NCBI GenBank assembly: GCA_007121375.1
Contig: SKLX01000164.1
Location: forward strand, 1-23,694
Source of the DNA: Bacillota bacterium
GTDB lineage: Bacteria; Bacillota; Dethiobacteria; SKNC01
Reading direction: 5' to 3'
DNA: 23,694 nt
Notes under the pieces: model-generated
Seen by the model: only the letters and a program-made list of their open reading frames with translations
Told to the model about the DNA's origin: nothing
The model's database searches: none
Made by a program: the position numbers and the translations under genes
Part shown: one piece after another, positions 8,002-15,450 of the stretch
Layout of the letters: each line of letters begins with the position of its first letter
How positions within the stretch are numbered: the first letter of the stretch is position 1

Positions 8002-9192
8002 ATGTCTTCTTATGGGGAAATTAGAGAAAGGGCCGGGGATTTACACCATAAGCTGGTGGAAATAAGGCGTCATTTCCATAGTTACCCGGAGCTTTCCTTT
8101 CAGGAAAAAGAAACAGGAAATTATATCTATGACTTGATGAATTCCCTGGGGCTGGAAACAAAAAAGGAAGTAGGGGGAACGGGAGTAACAGCCCTTCTCC
8201 AGGGCTTGCAGGAAGGACCTACGGTAGCTTTAAGGGCAGATATGGATGCCCTTCCTATCCAGGACACAAAGGAAGTTTCTTATGCCTCCACCAGGGAGGG
8301 GGTCTGTCATGCCTGTGGCCATGATGTACATATGGCGGTACTCATTGGTACGGCTTTAATCCTTTCTGAAAAAAGGGAAGAGCTTAAAGGGCAGGTTAAA
8401 TTTATTTTCCAGCCGGCAGAAGAAAAACCTCCGGGAGGAGCCCGTCTTATGGTCCAGGAGGGAGTCCTGGATAATCCCCGGGTCAACTGCATCCTGGGAA
8501 TTCACACATTTCCCTATCATCGGGCAGGAAAAGTGGTTTTAAAAAAGGGGGAGCTCATGGCTGCCGCCGATAGTTTTAAGCTTACCATCCGGGGCAAAGG
8601 GGGGCATGGAGCAGCCCCCCACCAGTCGGTGGACGCAGTAGTGGTGGCTTCCCAGGTGGTTCAGGCTCTTCAGCTGATTTCCAGCCGCATGGTTGATCCT
8701 TTAGAGCCTTTAGTGGTTACTATAGGCACAATAAATGGGGGAGAAAGCTTTAATATTATAGCTGAAGAAGTAGAGATGAAGGGGACGGTTCGTACCCTGA
8801 ATCCCCATACCCGGGAGAAAATACCAGAAATAATAGAAAATATAGCGGAAGGTATTACCAAGGGATTTAAGGCTACCTACCTCCTGGAATATGATCAAAA
8901 CTACCCCGTTTTAATGAATGACCCCCGGGTAATGGAAGTAGTGGAGGGAGCGGCCCGGGAAATATTGGGCCAGGAAAGGGTGGTTAACCTGGAAAAGCCT
9001 GTAATGGGCAGCGAAGATTTTTCCTGTTACCTGGAGCAGGTTCCCGGGGCCTTTGTTTTTTTAGGTACCGGGGGAGAGGGAGAAGTTTATCCCTGGCACC
9101 ACCATAAATTTGATGTAGATGAAGGAGTCCTTTCTACGGGAGCAGCTTTTCTCAGCTGGTCGGCAGTTAAGCTTTTACAAAATCCTATTTAA
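8002..9192 (+). CDS. M20 family metallo-amidohydrolase / peptidase
   Basis: This is a zinc amidohydrolase of the hippurate hydrolase / N-acyl-L-amino-acid deacylase / IAA-amino-acid hydrolase group. The start at 8002 has GGAGGT at 7990-7995 and yields 396 residues. The frame is also open to a GTG at 7954, but the extra 16 residues have no clear ribosome site. Metal ligands visible are C105 and H107 (CHACGHDVH), E140/E141 (QPAEEKPPGGA), H168 (GIHTFPYH) and the C-terminal HHH at 366-368. An M20 dimerisation domain is inserted in the middle (from about residue 184). Substrate cannot be told from sequence. The M20 group also holds N-acetyl-diaminopimelate deacetylases, but the DapL gene downstream makes that step unnecessary. 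Confidence 0.9.
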   Translation: MSSYGEIRERAGDLHHKLVEIRRHFHSYPELSFQEKETGNYIYDLMNSLGLETKKEVGGTGVTALLQGLQEGPTVALRADMDALPIQDTKEVSYASTREGVCHACGHDVHMAVLIGTALILSEKREELKGQVKFIFQPAEEKPPGGARLMVQEGVLDNPRVNCILGIHTFPYHRAGKVVLKKGELMAAADSFKLTIRGKGGHGAAPHQSVDAVVVASQVVQALQLISSRMVDPLEPLVVTIGTINGGESFNIIAEEVEMKGTVRTLNPHTREKIPEIIENIAEGITKGFKATYLLEYDQNYPVLMNDPRVMEVVEGAAREILGQERVVNLEKPVMGSEDFSCYLEQVPGAFVFLGTGGEGEVYPWHHHKFDVDEGVLSTGAAFLSWSAVKLLQNPI

Positions 9193-9232
9193 ACACATTC
9201 CTTTTAATATATTAAAAAAAGACAAAAAAAAT

Positions 9233-9250
9233 CCCAGTTAAAAAACTGGG
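9233..9250 (-). terminator. Hairpin with A-run on its left flank (minus-strand-type terminator)
   Basis: CCCAGTT and AACTGGG form a perfect 7-bp stem around AAAA. On the + strand the bases after it (GATATGGGG) have no T-run. The A-rich run lies on the left (9223-9231), so read on the minus strand the hairpin is followed by a U-tract. It sits 40 nt after the amidohydrolase stop. It could still slow + strand transcription, but it looks like a terminator facing left. Confidence 0.5.
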
Positions 9251-9370
9251 GATATGGGGAAATTATGAAATAAGGGTTGGTAGTTTTCATTTCATTTAAG
9301 TAACTGTTAGAAAATTAATTATTTTCTGAATAAAAGTATATTATAAATTTTGTTTCAGTGCAAGGTTTTT

Positions 9371-9398
9371 TTGAAATTTTATTAAAAAATAGTATAAT
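9371..9398 (+). promoter_or_regulatory. Sigma-A-type promoter
   Basis: TTGAAA at 9371-9376 and TATAAT at 9393-9398 are separated by 16 bp. This is a near-consensus vegetative promoter in an AT-rich gap. It lies about 80 nt upstream of the RseC-like gene at 9478, so that gene and those after it probably form a separate transcription unit from the haem operon. A 7-bp AT inverted repeat (9309-9315 / 9321-9327) lies upstream, with no assigned role. Confidence 0.7.
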
Positions 9399-9477
9399 TA
9401 ATTAGAAGGAAATTACCCTGGTATTAACGGTAGAATTAAGCTGATTGGCAGCATCAAAAAGGTAAAGGGGGGTTAGC

Positions 9478-9951
9478 ATGAATCAATTCGGAGAGGTTAT
9501 AAAGGTTAAAGATAATATGGCAGAAATAAGAGTAAAAAAGCATACTTCCTGTAAGAACTGCGGCTGCTGTGGTATGTTATCGGAAATGGAAGGCCGTGAA
9601 GTTACCCTGGAGGTTGAAAATCCTATCGGGGCAACAGTGGGTCAAATAGTAAGGGTTACGGCGGAAGCCCAAAGGGTTATCCTGGCTTCCCTGTTGGTGT
9701 ATGTTCTTCCCGTTATAGTCCTGGTTATAGCCATGTATTTTACCCAGCAGGGGGCTGTTAATATGGGTTATGGAGAATCCGCTGAAATAGCAGGGATAAT
9801 TGGAGGCCTGGGAGCCATGGTCCTTGTCTTTGGCATTATAAGGTTACTGGATAAAAAGATCTCTGATACCCGGGAGTTTAAGCCGGTGATTACGGAAGTG
9901 GTGCCCGAAGAGATGTGGGAAGAGTTTATACAGGAGGGAAAACACTCTTAA
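9478..9951 (+). CDS. RseC/MucC-family membrane protein (SoxR-reducing-system type)
   Basis: 157 residues. The N-terminal soluble part carries a CxxCxCC cluster (C25, C28, C30, C31), as in RseC-family proteins, which may bind metal or Fe-S. Two membrane helices follow, about residues 67-88 and 103-124, then a polar C-terminus. In proteobacteria RseC is linked to SoxR reduction and the Rnf complex. In Clostridia single RseC-like genes are often found without rpoE or rnf, so the role here is unknown. The ATG follows AAAGGGGGG. It is the first gene behind the promoter at 9371-9398. Confidence 0.82.
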   Translation: MNQFGEVIKVKDNMAEIRVKKHTSCKNCGCCGMLSEMEGREVTLEVENPIGATVGQIVRVTAEAQRVILASLLVYVLPVIVLVIAMYFTQQGAVNMGYGESAEIAGIIGGLGAMVLVFGIIRLLDKKISDTREFKPVITEVVPEEMWEEFIQEGKHS

Positions 9952-9983
9952 AACAAACTCTTAAGGGGTGAGGTGAGGAATAA

Positions 9984-10250
9984 GTGGAAGAAGAGGCAAG
10001 AAAAGAAAAAATTGAGGAATGTGTAAAGGAGTCCCGCCAAAAATTTCAGCAGATTGAAGAGATGATAAATAAGGGTGAGTACTGTACGGATATTGTTAAA
10101 AAGGTCAGGGAAATGCAGTCGGAACTGGACCGATTAAACCAGTGCATCCTGGACTGTCATCTCCATGAGTGCCTTAAAGATGCCATATGGCGAGGTGATG
10201 AGGAAAGGATATTTGAAGAAATTCTTTATTTAATAAAATACAGGCCGTAA
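9984..10250 (+). CDS. Divergent CsoR/FrmR-like (DUF156) small helical protein
   Basis: 88 residues, GTG start behind GAGGTGAGG. It is all-helical in appearance. Residues 27-66 match the core of the copper/metal sensor family: EEMINKGEYCTDI, then LDCHLHECL. C34, H59 and C63 have exactly the spacing of the CsoR Cu(I) ligands (C-x24-H-x3-C). C54, C58 and H61 are extra possible ligands. The N-terminal part is unlike ordinary CsoR: the basic RLxRIEGQ segment used to contact DNA is replaced by ECVKESRQKFQQIEE. It may thus be a metal-binding paralogue or a repressor with changed DNA specificity. The CopZ-like gene at 11481 supports a link to copper or another thiophilic metal. Confidence 0.7.
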   Translation: MEEEARKEKIEECVKESRQKFQQIEEMINKGEYCTDIVKKVREMQSELDRLNQCILDCHLHECLKDAIWRGDEERIFEEILYLIKYRP

Positions 10251-10271
10251 CCCGATAGGTGCGGCCTTCTT
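10242..10271 (+). terminator. Possible intrinsic terminator
   Basis: AGGCCG (10242-10247) pairs with CGGCCT (10262-10267), with an inner ACC/GGT pair, followed by TCTTT. The stem begins inside the last codons of the CsoR-like gene. The T-run is short, so this may only attenuate transcription into the M24 peptidase gene. Confidence 0.45.
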
Positions 10272-10292
10272 TACCTGGTAGGGAGGTTCAAA

Positions 10293-11459
10293 ATGCAGGA
10301 AAGAATAGAAAGATTAAAAAAGAGAATGAAAGACGGTGGTATTGATGCGGCTTTTATAATGCATCCCAGGTCTTTATATTATTATGCCGGTACTTCCCAG
10401 CCCTGCAACCTGGTGGTAACTTTAAAGGAGGAGCCTTTGCTTTATGTGAGAAGGGCCTGGGATTTTGTGAAGAAGGAAACCCCCCTGGAAAACTTAAAAA
10501 AAGGGGGAAGCCTGGGGGATATAAGTAAATACCTGGAAAGCCTGGGTATAAGGGAAGGAGTATTGGGCATGGAAGAAGATGTTCTGCCTGCCCGCCTTTA
10601 CAACAAGACCCGGGACTATTTTCCCTCCTTCCAGTTAAAAAATATATCTCCTTTAATAATGGATCAGCGTTTAATTAAGGACCAGGAGGAAAGAAAGCTG
10701 GTTGAAAAAGCCTCCTCCCTCTTTTCTCACATCCATGAAGTGATAATGAATAATTTGAAGCCCGGGGTGAAAGAAGTTGAGCTGGCAGGACTCCTCTGGT
10801 CCAAAATTCGCCAGGAGGGGCATGAAGGATTTACCGCTCACCGGCGCTGGGATGGATTTTTGCCCGGGGACGGAATCGTAGCCTCCGGGGAGAATCTATG
10901 GCAGATCAGCGGTTACGCCATGACCGTTACCGGAACAGGTAAGAGCAAGTACATTCCCTGGGGATCCTCCGACCGGGTTATTCAGGAAGGAGAGTTAGTG
11001 GTGGTGGATGTGGCCACCAATTACCAGGGGTATCATGGAGATACAGCAAGGACATATGTGGCGGGAAAGGCCAGTGAAAAGCAAAGGGAAGTTTATGCTT
11101 CTTTAAGCCGGGTTATGGAAGAAATTCTAAGCCATATAAGGGAAGGGGTTAATGTGAAGGATCTTTATCAGCTGGCAGAAAAGGCGGCGGAAAGGGAAGG
11201 CTATCAGGATTACTTTCAGGGCTATGCCTCCCAGAAGGGAGAATACATAGGCCACGGCCTGGGCCTGGAAGTTGACGAGCCTCCTGTCCTTGGGCCCCAG
11301 ACGGACCTGGAATTAAAGGAGGGTATGATCCTGGCCCTGGAGCCTAAATTCATTATACCTGACTGGGGCGCTGTTGATGTGGAAGAGACCCTTTGTGTTA
11401 CCCGGGAAGGTTGCCAGGTATACGGTACAGTGGAAAGAAAGCTTTACGAAGTTTACTAA
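10293..11459 (+). CDS. M24 family metallopeptidase (Xaa-Pro aminopeptidase/dipeptidase-like)
   Basis: 388 residues with a creatinase N-terminal domain (about 1-130) and a C-terminal pita-bread catalytic domain. The expected dinuclear metal ligands are visible: Asp in VVVDVAT and in YHGDTARTY, His in IGHGLGLEVDEPP, Glu in LALEPKF, and Glu in DVEETLCV. These features fit a prolidase or Xaa-Pro aminopeptidase. Some M24 members act on creatine or other small molecules, so substrate is not certain. The ATG has GGGAGG upstream. It lies between two putative metal-binding genes, with no obvious functional tie. Confidence 0.9.
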   Translation: MQERIERLKKRMKDGGIDAAFIMHPRSLYYYAGTSQPCNLVVTLKEEPLLYVRRAWDFVKKETPLENLKKGGSLGDISKYLESLGIREGVLGMEEDVLPARLYNKTRDYFPSFQLKNISPLIMDQRLIKDQEERKLVEKASSLFSHIHEVIMNNLKPGVKEVELAGLLWSKIRQEGHEGFTAHRRWDGFLPGDGIVASGENLWQISGYAMTVTGTGKSKYIPWGSSDRVIQEGELVVVDVATNYQGYHGDTARTYVAGKASEKQREVYASLSRVMEEILSHIREGVNVKDLYQLAEKAAEREGYQDYFQGYASQKGEYIGHGLGLEVDEPPVLGPQTDLELKEGMILALEPKFIIPDWGAVDVEETLCVTREGCQVYGTVERKLYEVY

Positions 11460-11480
11460 TTATATTCTGGAGGGAAGCTG

Positions 11481-11687
11481 TTGGTAAAAAAAAGAACATT
11501 TAAGGTTGAAGGTATGGGCTGTCAGCACTGTGTTGATGCTATATCCGGGGCTTTGAAAGGCCTGGACGGGGTTAGGGAGGTTTTGGTAGACCTGGAAAAG
11601 GGCCAGGTAGATGTTACTTATGAAGGTGAGGTGGAGGAGGCCACCCTGGTGAAGGCTATTGAAGAAGCTGGCTACCAGGTAGTGTAA
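11481..11687 (+). CDS. Heavy-metal-associated (HMA) domain protein, CopZ-like metallochaperone
   Basis: 68 residues, one HMA domain. The start is TTG with GGAGGG upstream. The metal site is GMGCQHC (C14, C17), close to the GMxCxxC signature of copper chaperones, and the rest fits the beta-alpha-beta-beta-alpha-beta pattern (KGQVDVTYEGEV...EEAGYQVV). Such proteins usually carry Cu(I) to a CopA ATPase, but no P-type ATPase is in the window. It lies 21 nt after the peptidase gene and near a CsoR-like gene, which fits metal handling. The stop codon lies in a 9-bp tandem duplication. Confidence 0.88.
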   Translation: MVKKRTFKVEGMGCQHCVDAISGALKGLDGVREVLVDLEKGQVDVTYEGEVEEATLVKAIEEAGYQVV

Positions 11688-11696
11688 GTAGTGTAA
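11679..11696 (+). repeat. 9-bp tandem duplication across the copZ-like stop codon
   Basis: GTAGTGTAA occurs twice back to back. The first copy holds the TAA stop of the copZ-like gene, and the second gives another in-frame TAA. It looks like a replication-slippage duplication. Confidence 0.85.
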
Positions 11697-11710
11697 GTTG
11701 GTGGTTTCCG

Positions 11711-11739
11711 TTGACTTTTAAGGTTTACTGTGTTAGTAT
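11711..11739 (+). promoter_or_regulatory. Promoter of the lysine operon
   Basis: TTGACT (11711-11716) and TAGTAT (11734-11739) with a 17-bp spacer form a sigma-A-like promoter. Transcription would begin near 11746, about 30 nt before the lysine riboswitch aptamer, which is the expected layout. Confidence 0.7.
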
Positions 11740-11777
11740 AAGAAAAAAATTAGTTACCTCATCTCGAAATAAAGAGT

Positions 11778-11956
11778 TGGGGTAGAGGTGCGGCAGGCCA
11801 TGAGTAGTGTAGGGAGCCCGGGGAGGCTGTGAATCACAGGAAAGGGGCCGCCGCCGAAGTCGTAATCCTATCCCAATTTTACGACTGGGCCTGTAGTGAA
11901 TAACTCCAGGACTGTCATCGGGAGTTCGCCTTAGCTCCTGGTGGTGTGCTATCTCA
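11778..11956 (+). promoter_or_regulatory. Lysine riboswitch (L-box) aptamer
   Basis: The leader holds the L-box signature elements in order: TAGAGGTGCGG just after P1, AGTAGTGTAGG, GGAAAGGGGCCGCCGCCGAAG, then a TCGTAA/TTACGA hairpin and a final stem-loop ending GTGCTATCTC. P1 can form between 11778-11785 and 11949-11956 (8 bp with two G-U pairs). GTGTG (11944-11948) can instead pair with CACAC (11955-11959), which would break P1 and may be part of the ligand-free fold. Lysine binding should favour the terminator at 11986-12023 and switch off lysA and the genes after it. The 357-nt gap before lysA is fully explained by promoter, aptamer and terminator. Confidence 0.92.
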
Positions 11957-11985
11957 CACATAAGGGCAGAGAGAGGTGGCAGCTG

Positions 11986-12023
11986 CGGCTGACGGTGATC
12001 ACCTGTTAGTCGTTTTTATTTTT
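11986..12023 (+). terminator. Riboswitch-controlled intrinsic terminator
   Basis: CGGCTGAC (11986-11993) pairs with GTTAGTCG (12005-12012) with two G-U pairs. The stem is capped by the palindrome GGTGATCACC with one bulged T. It is followed by TTTTTATTTTT. It sits about 30 nt after the aptamer and just before the lysA ribosome site. CAGC/GCTG at 11980-11991 overlaps its 5' arm and could contribute to an antiterminator, but that is uncertain. Confidence 0.88.
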
Positions 12024-12044
12024 ATAAGGTAAAGGGGGATTAGT

Positions 12045-13367
12045 TTGTTTTTAACGGGTTCAATGGTTGTTAACCAAAAAGGCCACCTGGAAATCGGGGG
12101 ATGTGACCTGGTGGATCTGGCAAAGGAATACGGAACTCCCTTGAATATTATGGATGAGTCCATGATTAGAGGGAGGTGCCGCAGTTATTTAAAAAGCATG
12201 GAGGCTAATTATCCCGATTTTGAAGTTATATATGCCGGGAAAGCTTTTCTAACCAGGGCCATGTGCCGCCTCCTGGAAGAAGAGGGCCTCTCCCTGGATG
12301 TGGTTTCGGGAGGGGAACTGTATACCGCCTTGAAAGCAGATTATCCCCCTGAAAAAATTTACTTTCACGGTAACAATAAAACTACTGAGGAAATTAACCT
12401 GGCTTTAAGCAGGGGAGTTGGCAGGTTTGTTGCTGATAGCCAGGGGGAATTGGAACTTATAGATTCTCTGGCCGGAGAAATGGGTAAAAGGGCTAATATT
12501 CTCCTGCGGATTAAGCCAGGAGTGGTTCCCGATACCCACCAGTATATTCAAACAGGCCAGATAGACTCCAAGTTCGGCCTGGGCTTAACGGATGGGCAGG
12601 CCATGGAAGCCCTGGACAAATGCCTGGAATTGGACAACCTGGAATTGAAGGGGTTTCACTGTCATATCGGTTCCCAGATATTCCAGACGGAGCCCTTCGC
12701 CCTGGCGGCTTCTATTATGATGTCCTTTATCAGGGAGGTGGCCCTATCCAGGAATATTAAAATAGGGGAATTAAACCTGGGAGGCGGTCTGGGCATCCGC
12801 TACCTGAAAAAGGATAGCCCTCCCCCCATAGATGAATACGTTAAGGGGATAGCCCACATGATTAAGAAGAAGGCAGATGATTATAACCTTCCCCTTCCCA
12901 GGATAATGATTGAGCCGGGCCGTTCCCTTGTAGGAGAGGCAGGGGTTTCCCTTTACCGGGTGGGAATTATTAAAGATGTACCCGGAGTCAGGCGCTATGT
13001 TTCCGTAGACGGGGGCATGTCGGATAACTTGAGGCCGGCCCTTTATAAGGCTAAATATGAGGCGGCTCTGGCCAATAAGGCAGACCAGCCTTCCGGGGAA
13101 AAGGTTTCCGTGGCGGGAAAGGCCTGTGAATCAGGGGATATGCTCATCTGGGATGTCCAGCTTCCTCCTGTGGAGCGGGGGGATCTGGTGGTTATTTTCA
13201 GCACGGGAGCATATACTTATTCCATGGCCAGCAACTACAACCGTCTTCCTCGACCGGCTGTAGTTTTTGTAAGGGAGGGTAATTCGGACCTGGTGGTCAG
13301 GAGAGAATCCTACGAGGACCTGGTTCGAAATGATTTAATACCCAAAAGGATGGAAAAGGGAGATTAA
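12045..13367 (+). CDS. lysA: Diaminopimelate decarboxylase
   Basis: LysA decarboxylates meso-diaminopimelate to L-lysine with PLP. It is 440 residues from a TTG start at 12045, chosen because AAAGGGGGA ends 5 nt before it. An ATG at 12063 is possible but has no ribosome site. Motifs are K66 in YAGKAFLTRAM (PLP lysine), SGGELYTA, HCHIGSQI, NLGGGLGIRY, the glycine-rich EPGRSLVGEAG, and CESGD near the C-terminus. It is the first gene behind the lysine riboswitch and directly follows its terminator. dapF starts only 2 nt after its stop. Confidence 0.97.
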   Translation: MFLTGSMVVNQKGHLEIGGCDLVDLAKEYGTPLNIMDESMIRGRCRSYLKSMEANYPDFEVIYAGKAFLTRAMCRLLEEEGLSLDVVSGGELYTALKADYPPEKIYFHGNNKTTEEINLALSRGVGRFVADSQGELELIDSLAGEMGKRANILLRIKPGVVPDTHQYIQTGQIDSKFGLGLTDGQAMEALDKCLELDNLELKGFHCHIGSQIFQTEPFALAASIMMSFIREVALSRNIKIGELNLGGGLGIRYLKKDSPPPIDEYVKGIAHMIKKKADDYNLPLPRIMIEPGRSLVGEAGVSLYRVGIIKDVPGVRRYVSVDGGMSDNLRPALYKAKYEAALANKADQPSGEKVSVAGKACESGDMLIWDVQLPPVERGDLVVIFSTGAYTYSMASNYNRLPRPAVVFVREGNSDLVVRRESYEDLVRNDLIPKRMEKGD

Positions 13368-13369
13368 AA

Positions 13370-14221
13370 ATGAATTTTGCAAAAATGCACGGCCTGGGCA
13401 ACGATTTTATAGTGGTGGAGGACCTGAAGGAAAATATTAACCTGTCCCCCCCTTCCATTGCCAGGCTCTGTCAGCGAAACTTTGGTATAGGCGCAGATGG
13501 CCTGGTCTTAATCAGGCCTTCTTCTAAGGGTCATATAAGGATGCACATATTTAATTCTGACGGTTCCGAGGCGGAGATGTGCGGTAATGCCCTTCGGTGT
13601 GTGGCCCGGTACGTCTTTGAACGGGGGCTGGTTAAGGAGCCGGAAGTCCTGGTGGAAACCCAGATGGGTTTAAACAAGGCAGTAGTTTATACCCGGGAGG
13701 GGGAAGTTGAGAGTGTGGAAATAAACATGGGAAAACCCCTCCTGGAAAGCAGCCTGGTGCCTGCCCGGGGAGAGGACAGGATCATTCACATGGAGGAGCT
13801 GGTATTAAAGGGAGGCCTTTCCTTTAAAATTACTGCTTTGTCCATGGGAAATCCCCACTGTGTTATTTTCGTGGAAGACTGTGAAAAGATGCCCTTGAGG
13901 GAAATTGGACCTCAAATTGAAAACCACTCCCTTTTTCCCAACAAGACCAACGTGGAACTGGTGGAAGTCCAGGGCAAGAGGGAAATCAAAATGGTAGTGT
14001 GGGAAAGGGGAGTAGGAGAGACCCTGGCCTGTGGCTCAGGAGCCTGTGCGGCAGCTGCGGCGGCAGTCCTGAACAATCTCACGGAAAGAAGGGTTAATGT
14101 CAACTTACCGGGAGGAAAGCTGGAAGTTTACTGGGAAGAAAATGATGGAGATATTTTTTTGAAAGGACCTGCGGTGGAGGTTTATGCAGGAGAAGTATCT
14201 GAGAAATTTTATTCACTTTAA
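13370..14221 (+). CDS. dapF: Diaminopimelate epimerase
   Basis: DapF interconverts LL- and meso-diaminopimelate by a two-cysteine, cofactor-free mechanism. At 283 residues it has normal length. The catalytic cysteines are C71 in EMCGNALRC and C221 in LACGSGACAA. MHGLGNDF at the N-terminus and NPHCVIFVED in the middle are family hallmarks. Its ribosome site (AAAAGGGAGA) lies within the end of lysA, 2 nt before the ATG's intergenic gap, so the two genes are coupled. It accepts the LL-isomer made by DapL, the next gene. Confidence 0.97.
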   Translation: MNFAKMHGLGNDFIVVEDLKENINLSPPSIARLCQRNFGIGADGLVLIRPSSKGHIRMHIFNSDGSEAEMCGNALRCVARYVFERGLVKEPEVLVETQMGLNKAVVYTREGEVESVEINMGKPLLESSLVPARGEDRIIHMEELVLKGGLSFKITALSMGNPHCVIFVEDCEKMPLREIGPQIENHSLFPNKTNVELVEVQGKREIKMVVWERGVGETLACGSGACAAAAAAVLNNLTERRVNVNLPGGKLEVYWEENDGDIFLKGPAVEVYAGEVSEKFYSL

Positions 14222-14238
14222 GGAAAGAGGTGTTACCT

Positions 14239-15408
14239 GTGAAAAAAGCAGACCGAATTGAGCAGTTGCCTCCCTATCTTTTTGCAGAAATTGACAAAAA
14301 GATCAGGGAGACGGTAAATAAAGGTGTTGATGTAATAAAACTGGGGATTGGAGATCCCGACCGCCCTACCCCCCAATACATAATAGACCGGATGGTGGAA
14401 GAAGTGGCCCTGCCCCGGAACCACGGTTACCCCCCCGATGAGGGCCTTACCGAATTCCGGGAGGCGGTAAGCCGCTATTATAGCCGGCGCTTTAAGGTGG
14501 ACCTGGACCCGGATAGAGAGGTGGTTCCTTTAATCGGTTCCAAGGAGGGGATTGCCCATATATCTTCCTGTTTTGTAAATCCGGGAGACATTAATCTGGT
14601 TCCGGATCCCGGTTATCCTGTTTATCCCATTGGAACCCTTTTCGCCGGGGGGGAGGCTTACCGCATGCCCCTTTTGGAAAAAAATGATTTCCTCCCCGAT
14701 TTAGAGGAGATCAGTGACCAGGTGGCTTCCAAAGCCCGTCTTATGTTTTTAAATTATCCCAACAATCCTACAGGGGCGGTGGCCAGTGAAGAGTTCTTTA
14801 AAAAGGCTGTAAATTTTGCCAAAGACCATGATATTATCATCTGTCATGACGGAGCATATCTTGATATAGCCTTTGATGGTTACAAACCTGTAAGTTTCCT
14901 GGAAGTCCCGGGGGCTAAAGAGGTAGGAATTGAGTTTAGTTCCCTTTCCAAGCCTTTCAACATGACCGGGTGGCGGGTAGGATATGCCGTAGGTTCTGCT
15001 GAGGTCCTGGAAGCCCTTTACCGGTATAAAACCAATATCGACTCGGGTAACTTCAAGGCTGTTCAGTATGCAGGAGTGGAGGCCCTGGATAATCCTGCCT
15101 CTAAGGAACAGGTAGACAGCATGCAAAAGCTATACCGGGAGAGGCGGGATGTGGTAGTTAAGGCCCTTCAGGAAGCAGGCTGCCCCCTTTCTGTTCCCCA
15201 GGCCTCCTTTTATGTATGGGCCCCTGTACCTGAAGGGTATAATTCCCAGGATTTTGTGGCCTACCTCCTGGAGGAGACGGGGGTAGTAGTTACACCCGGC
15301 AAGGGGTTTGGTGAATATGGAGAAGGTTACTTCCGCATAGCCCTTACCGTAGAAGTGGAAAGGCTGGAGGAAGCCATGGGCAGGATTAAAAAGGTGGTTA
15401 ATTATTAA
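14239..15408 (+). CDS. dapL: LL-diaminopimelate aminotransferase
   Basis: DapL makes LL-diaminopimelate from tetrahydrodipicolinate in one PLP step, bypassing the succinylase and acetylase routes. It is 389 residues from the GTG at 14239, which has AGAGG 8 nt upstream and gives the conserved MKKADRIEQLPPYLFAEID. A GTG at 14230 would add three residues and lies on the ribosome site itself. K238 in SSLSKPFNMTGWRVGYA is the PLP lysine, and LNYPNNPTGA and VPDPGYPVYP are further fold-type I markers. The neighbours dapF and lysA complete the route from LL-DAP to lysine. Related class I aminotransferases look similar, but N-terminus and context favour DapL. Confidence 0.93.
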   Translation: MKKADRIEQLPPYLFAEIDKKIRETVNKGVDVIKLGIGDPDRPTPQYIIDRMVEEVALPRNHGYPPDEGLTEFREAVSRYYSRRFKVDLDPDREVVPLIGSKEGIAHISSCFVNPGDINLVPDPGYPVYPIGTLFAGGEAYRMPLLEKNDFLPDLEEISDQVASKARLMFLNYPNNPTGAVASEEFFKKAVNFAKDHDIIICHDGAYLDIAFDGYKPVSFLEVPGAKEVGIEFSSLSKPFNMTGWRVGYAVGSAEVLEALYRYKTNIDSGNFKAVQYAGVEALDNPASKEQVDSMQKLYRERRDVVVKALQEAGCPLSVPQASFYVWAPVPEGYNSQDFVAYLLEETGVVVTPGKGFGEYGEGYFRIALTVEVERLEEAMGRIKKVVNY

Positions 15409-15450
15409 GGCCTTTTTATCATAGTAATAAGTATCAGGAGGGATAAGGCA

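Noticed and set aside
11725..11961. Minus-strand open frame in the lysA leader
   Set aside because: The region is explained by the lysine riboswitch; the frame has no ribosome site or domain.
13057..13263. Second open frame on the + strand inside lysA
   Set aside because: It is an out-of-frame shadow of lysA without a ribosome site.
15390..15420. AAAAAGG/CCTTTTT pairing at the end of dapL as a terminator
   Set aside because: The stem is weak, the loop is long, and asd clearly continues the same pathway operon.
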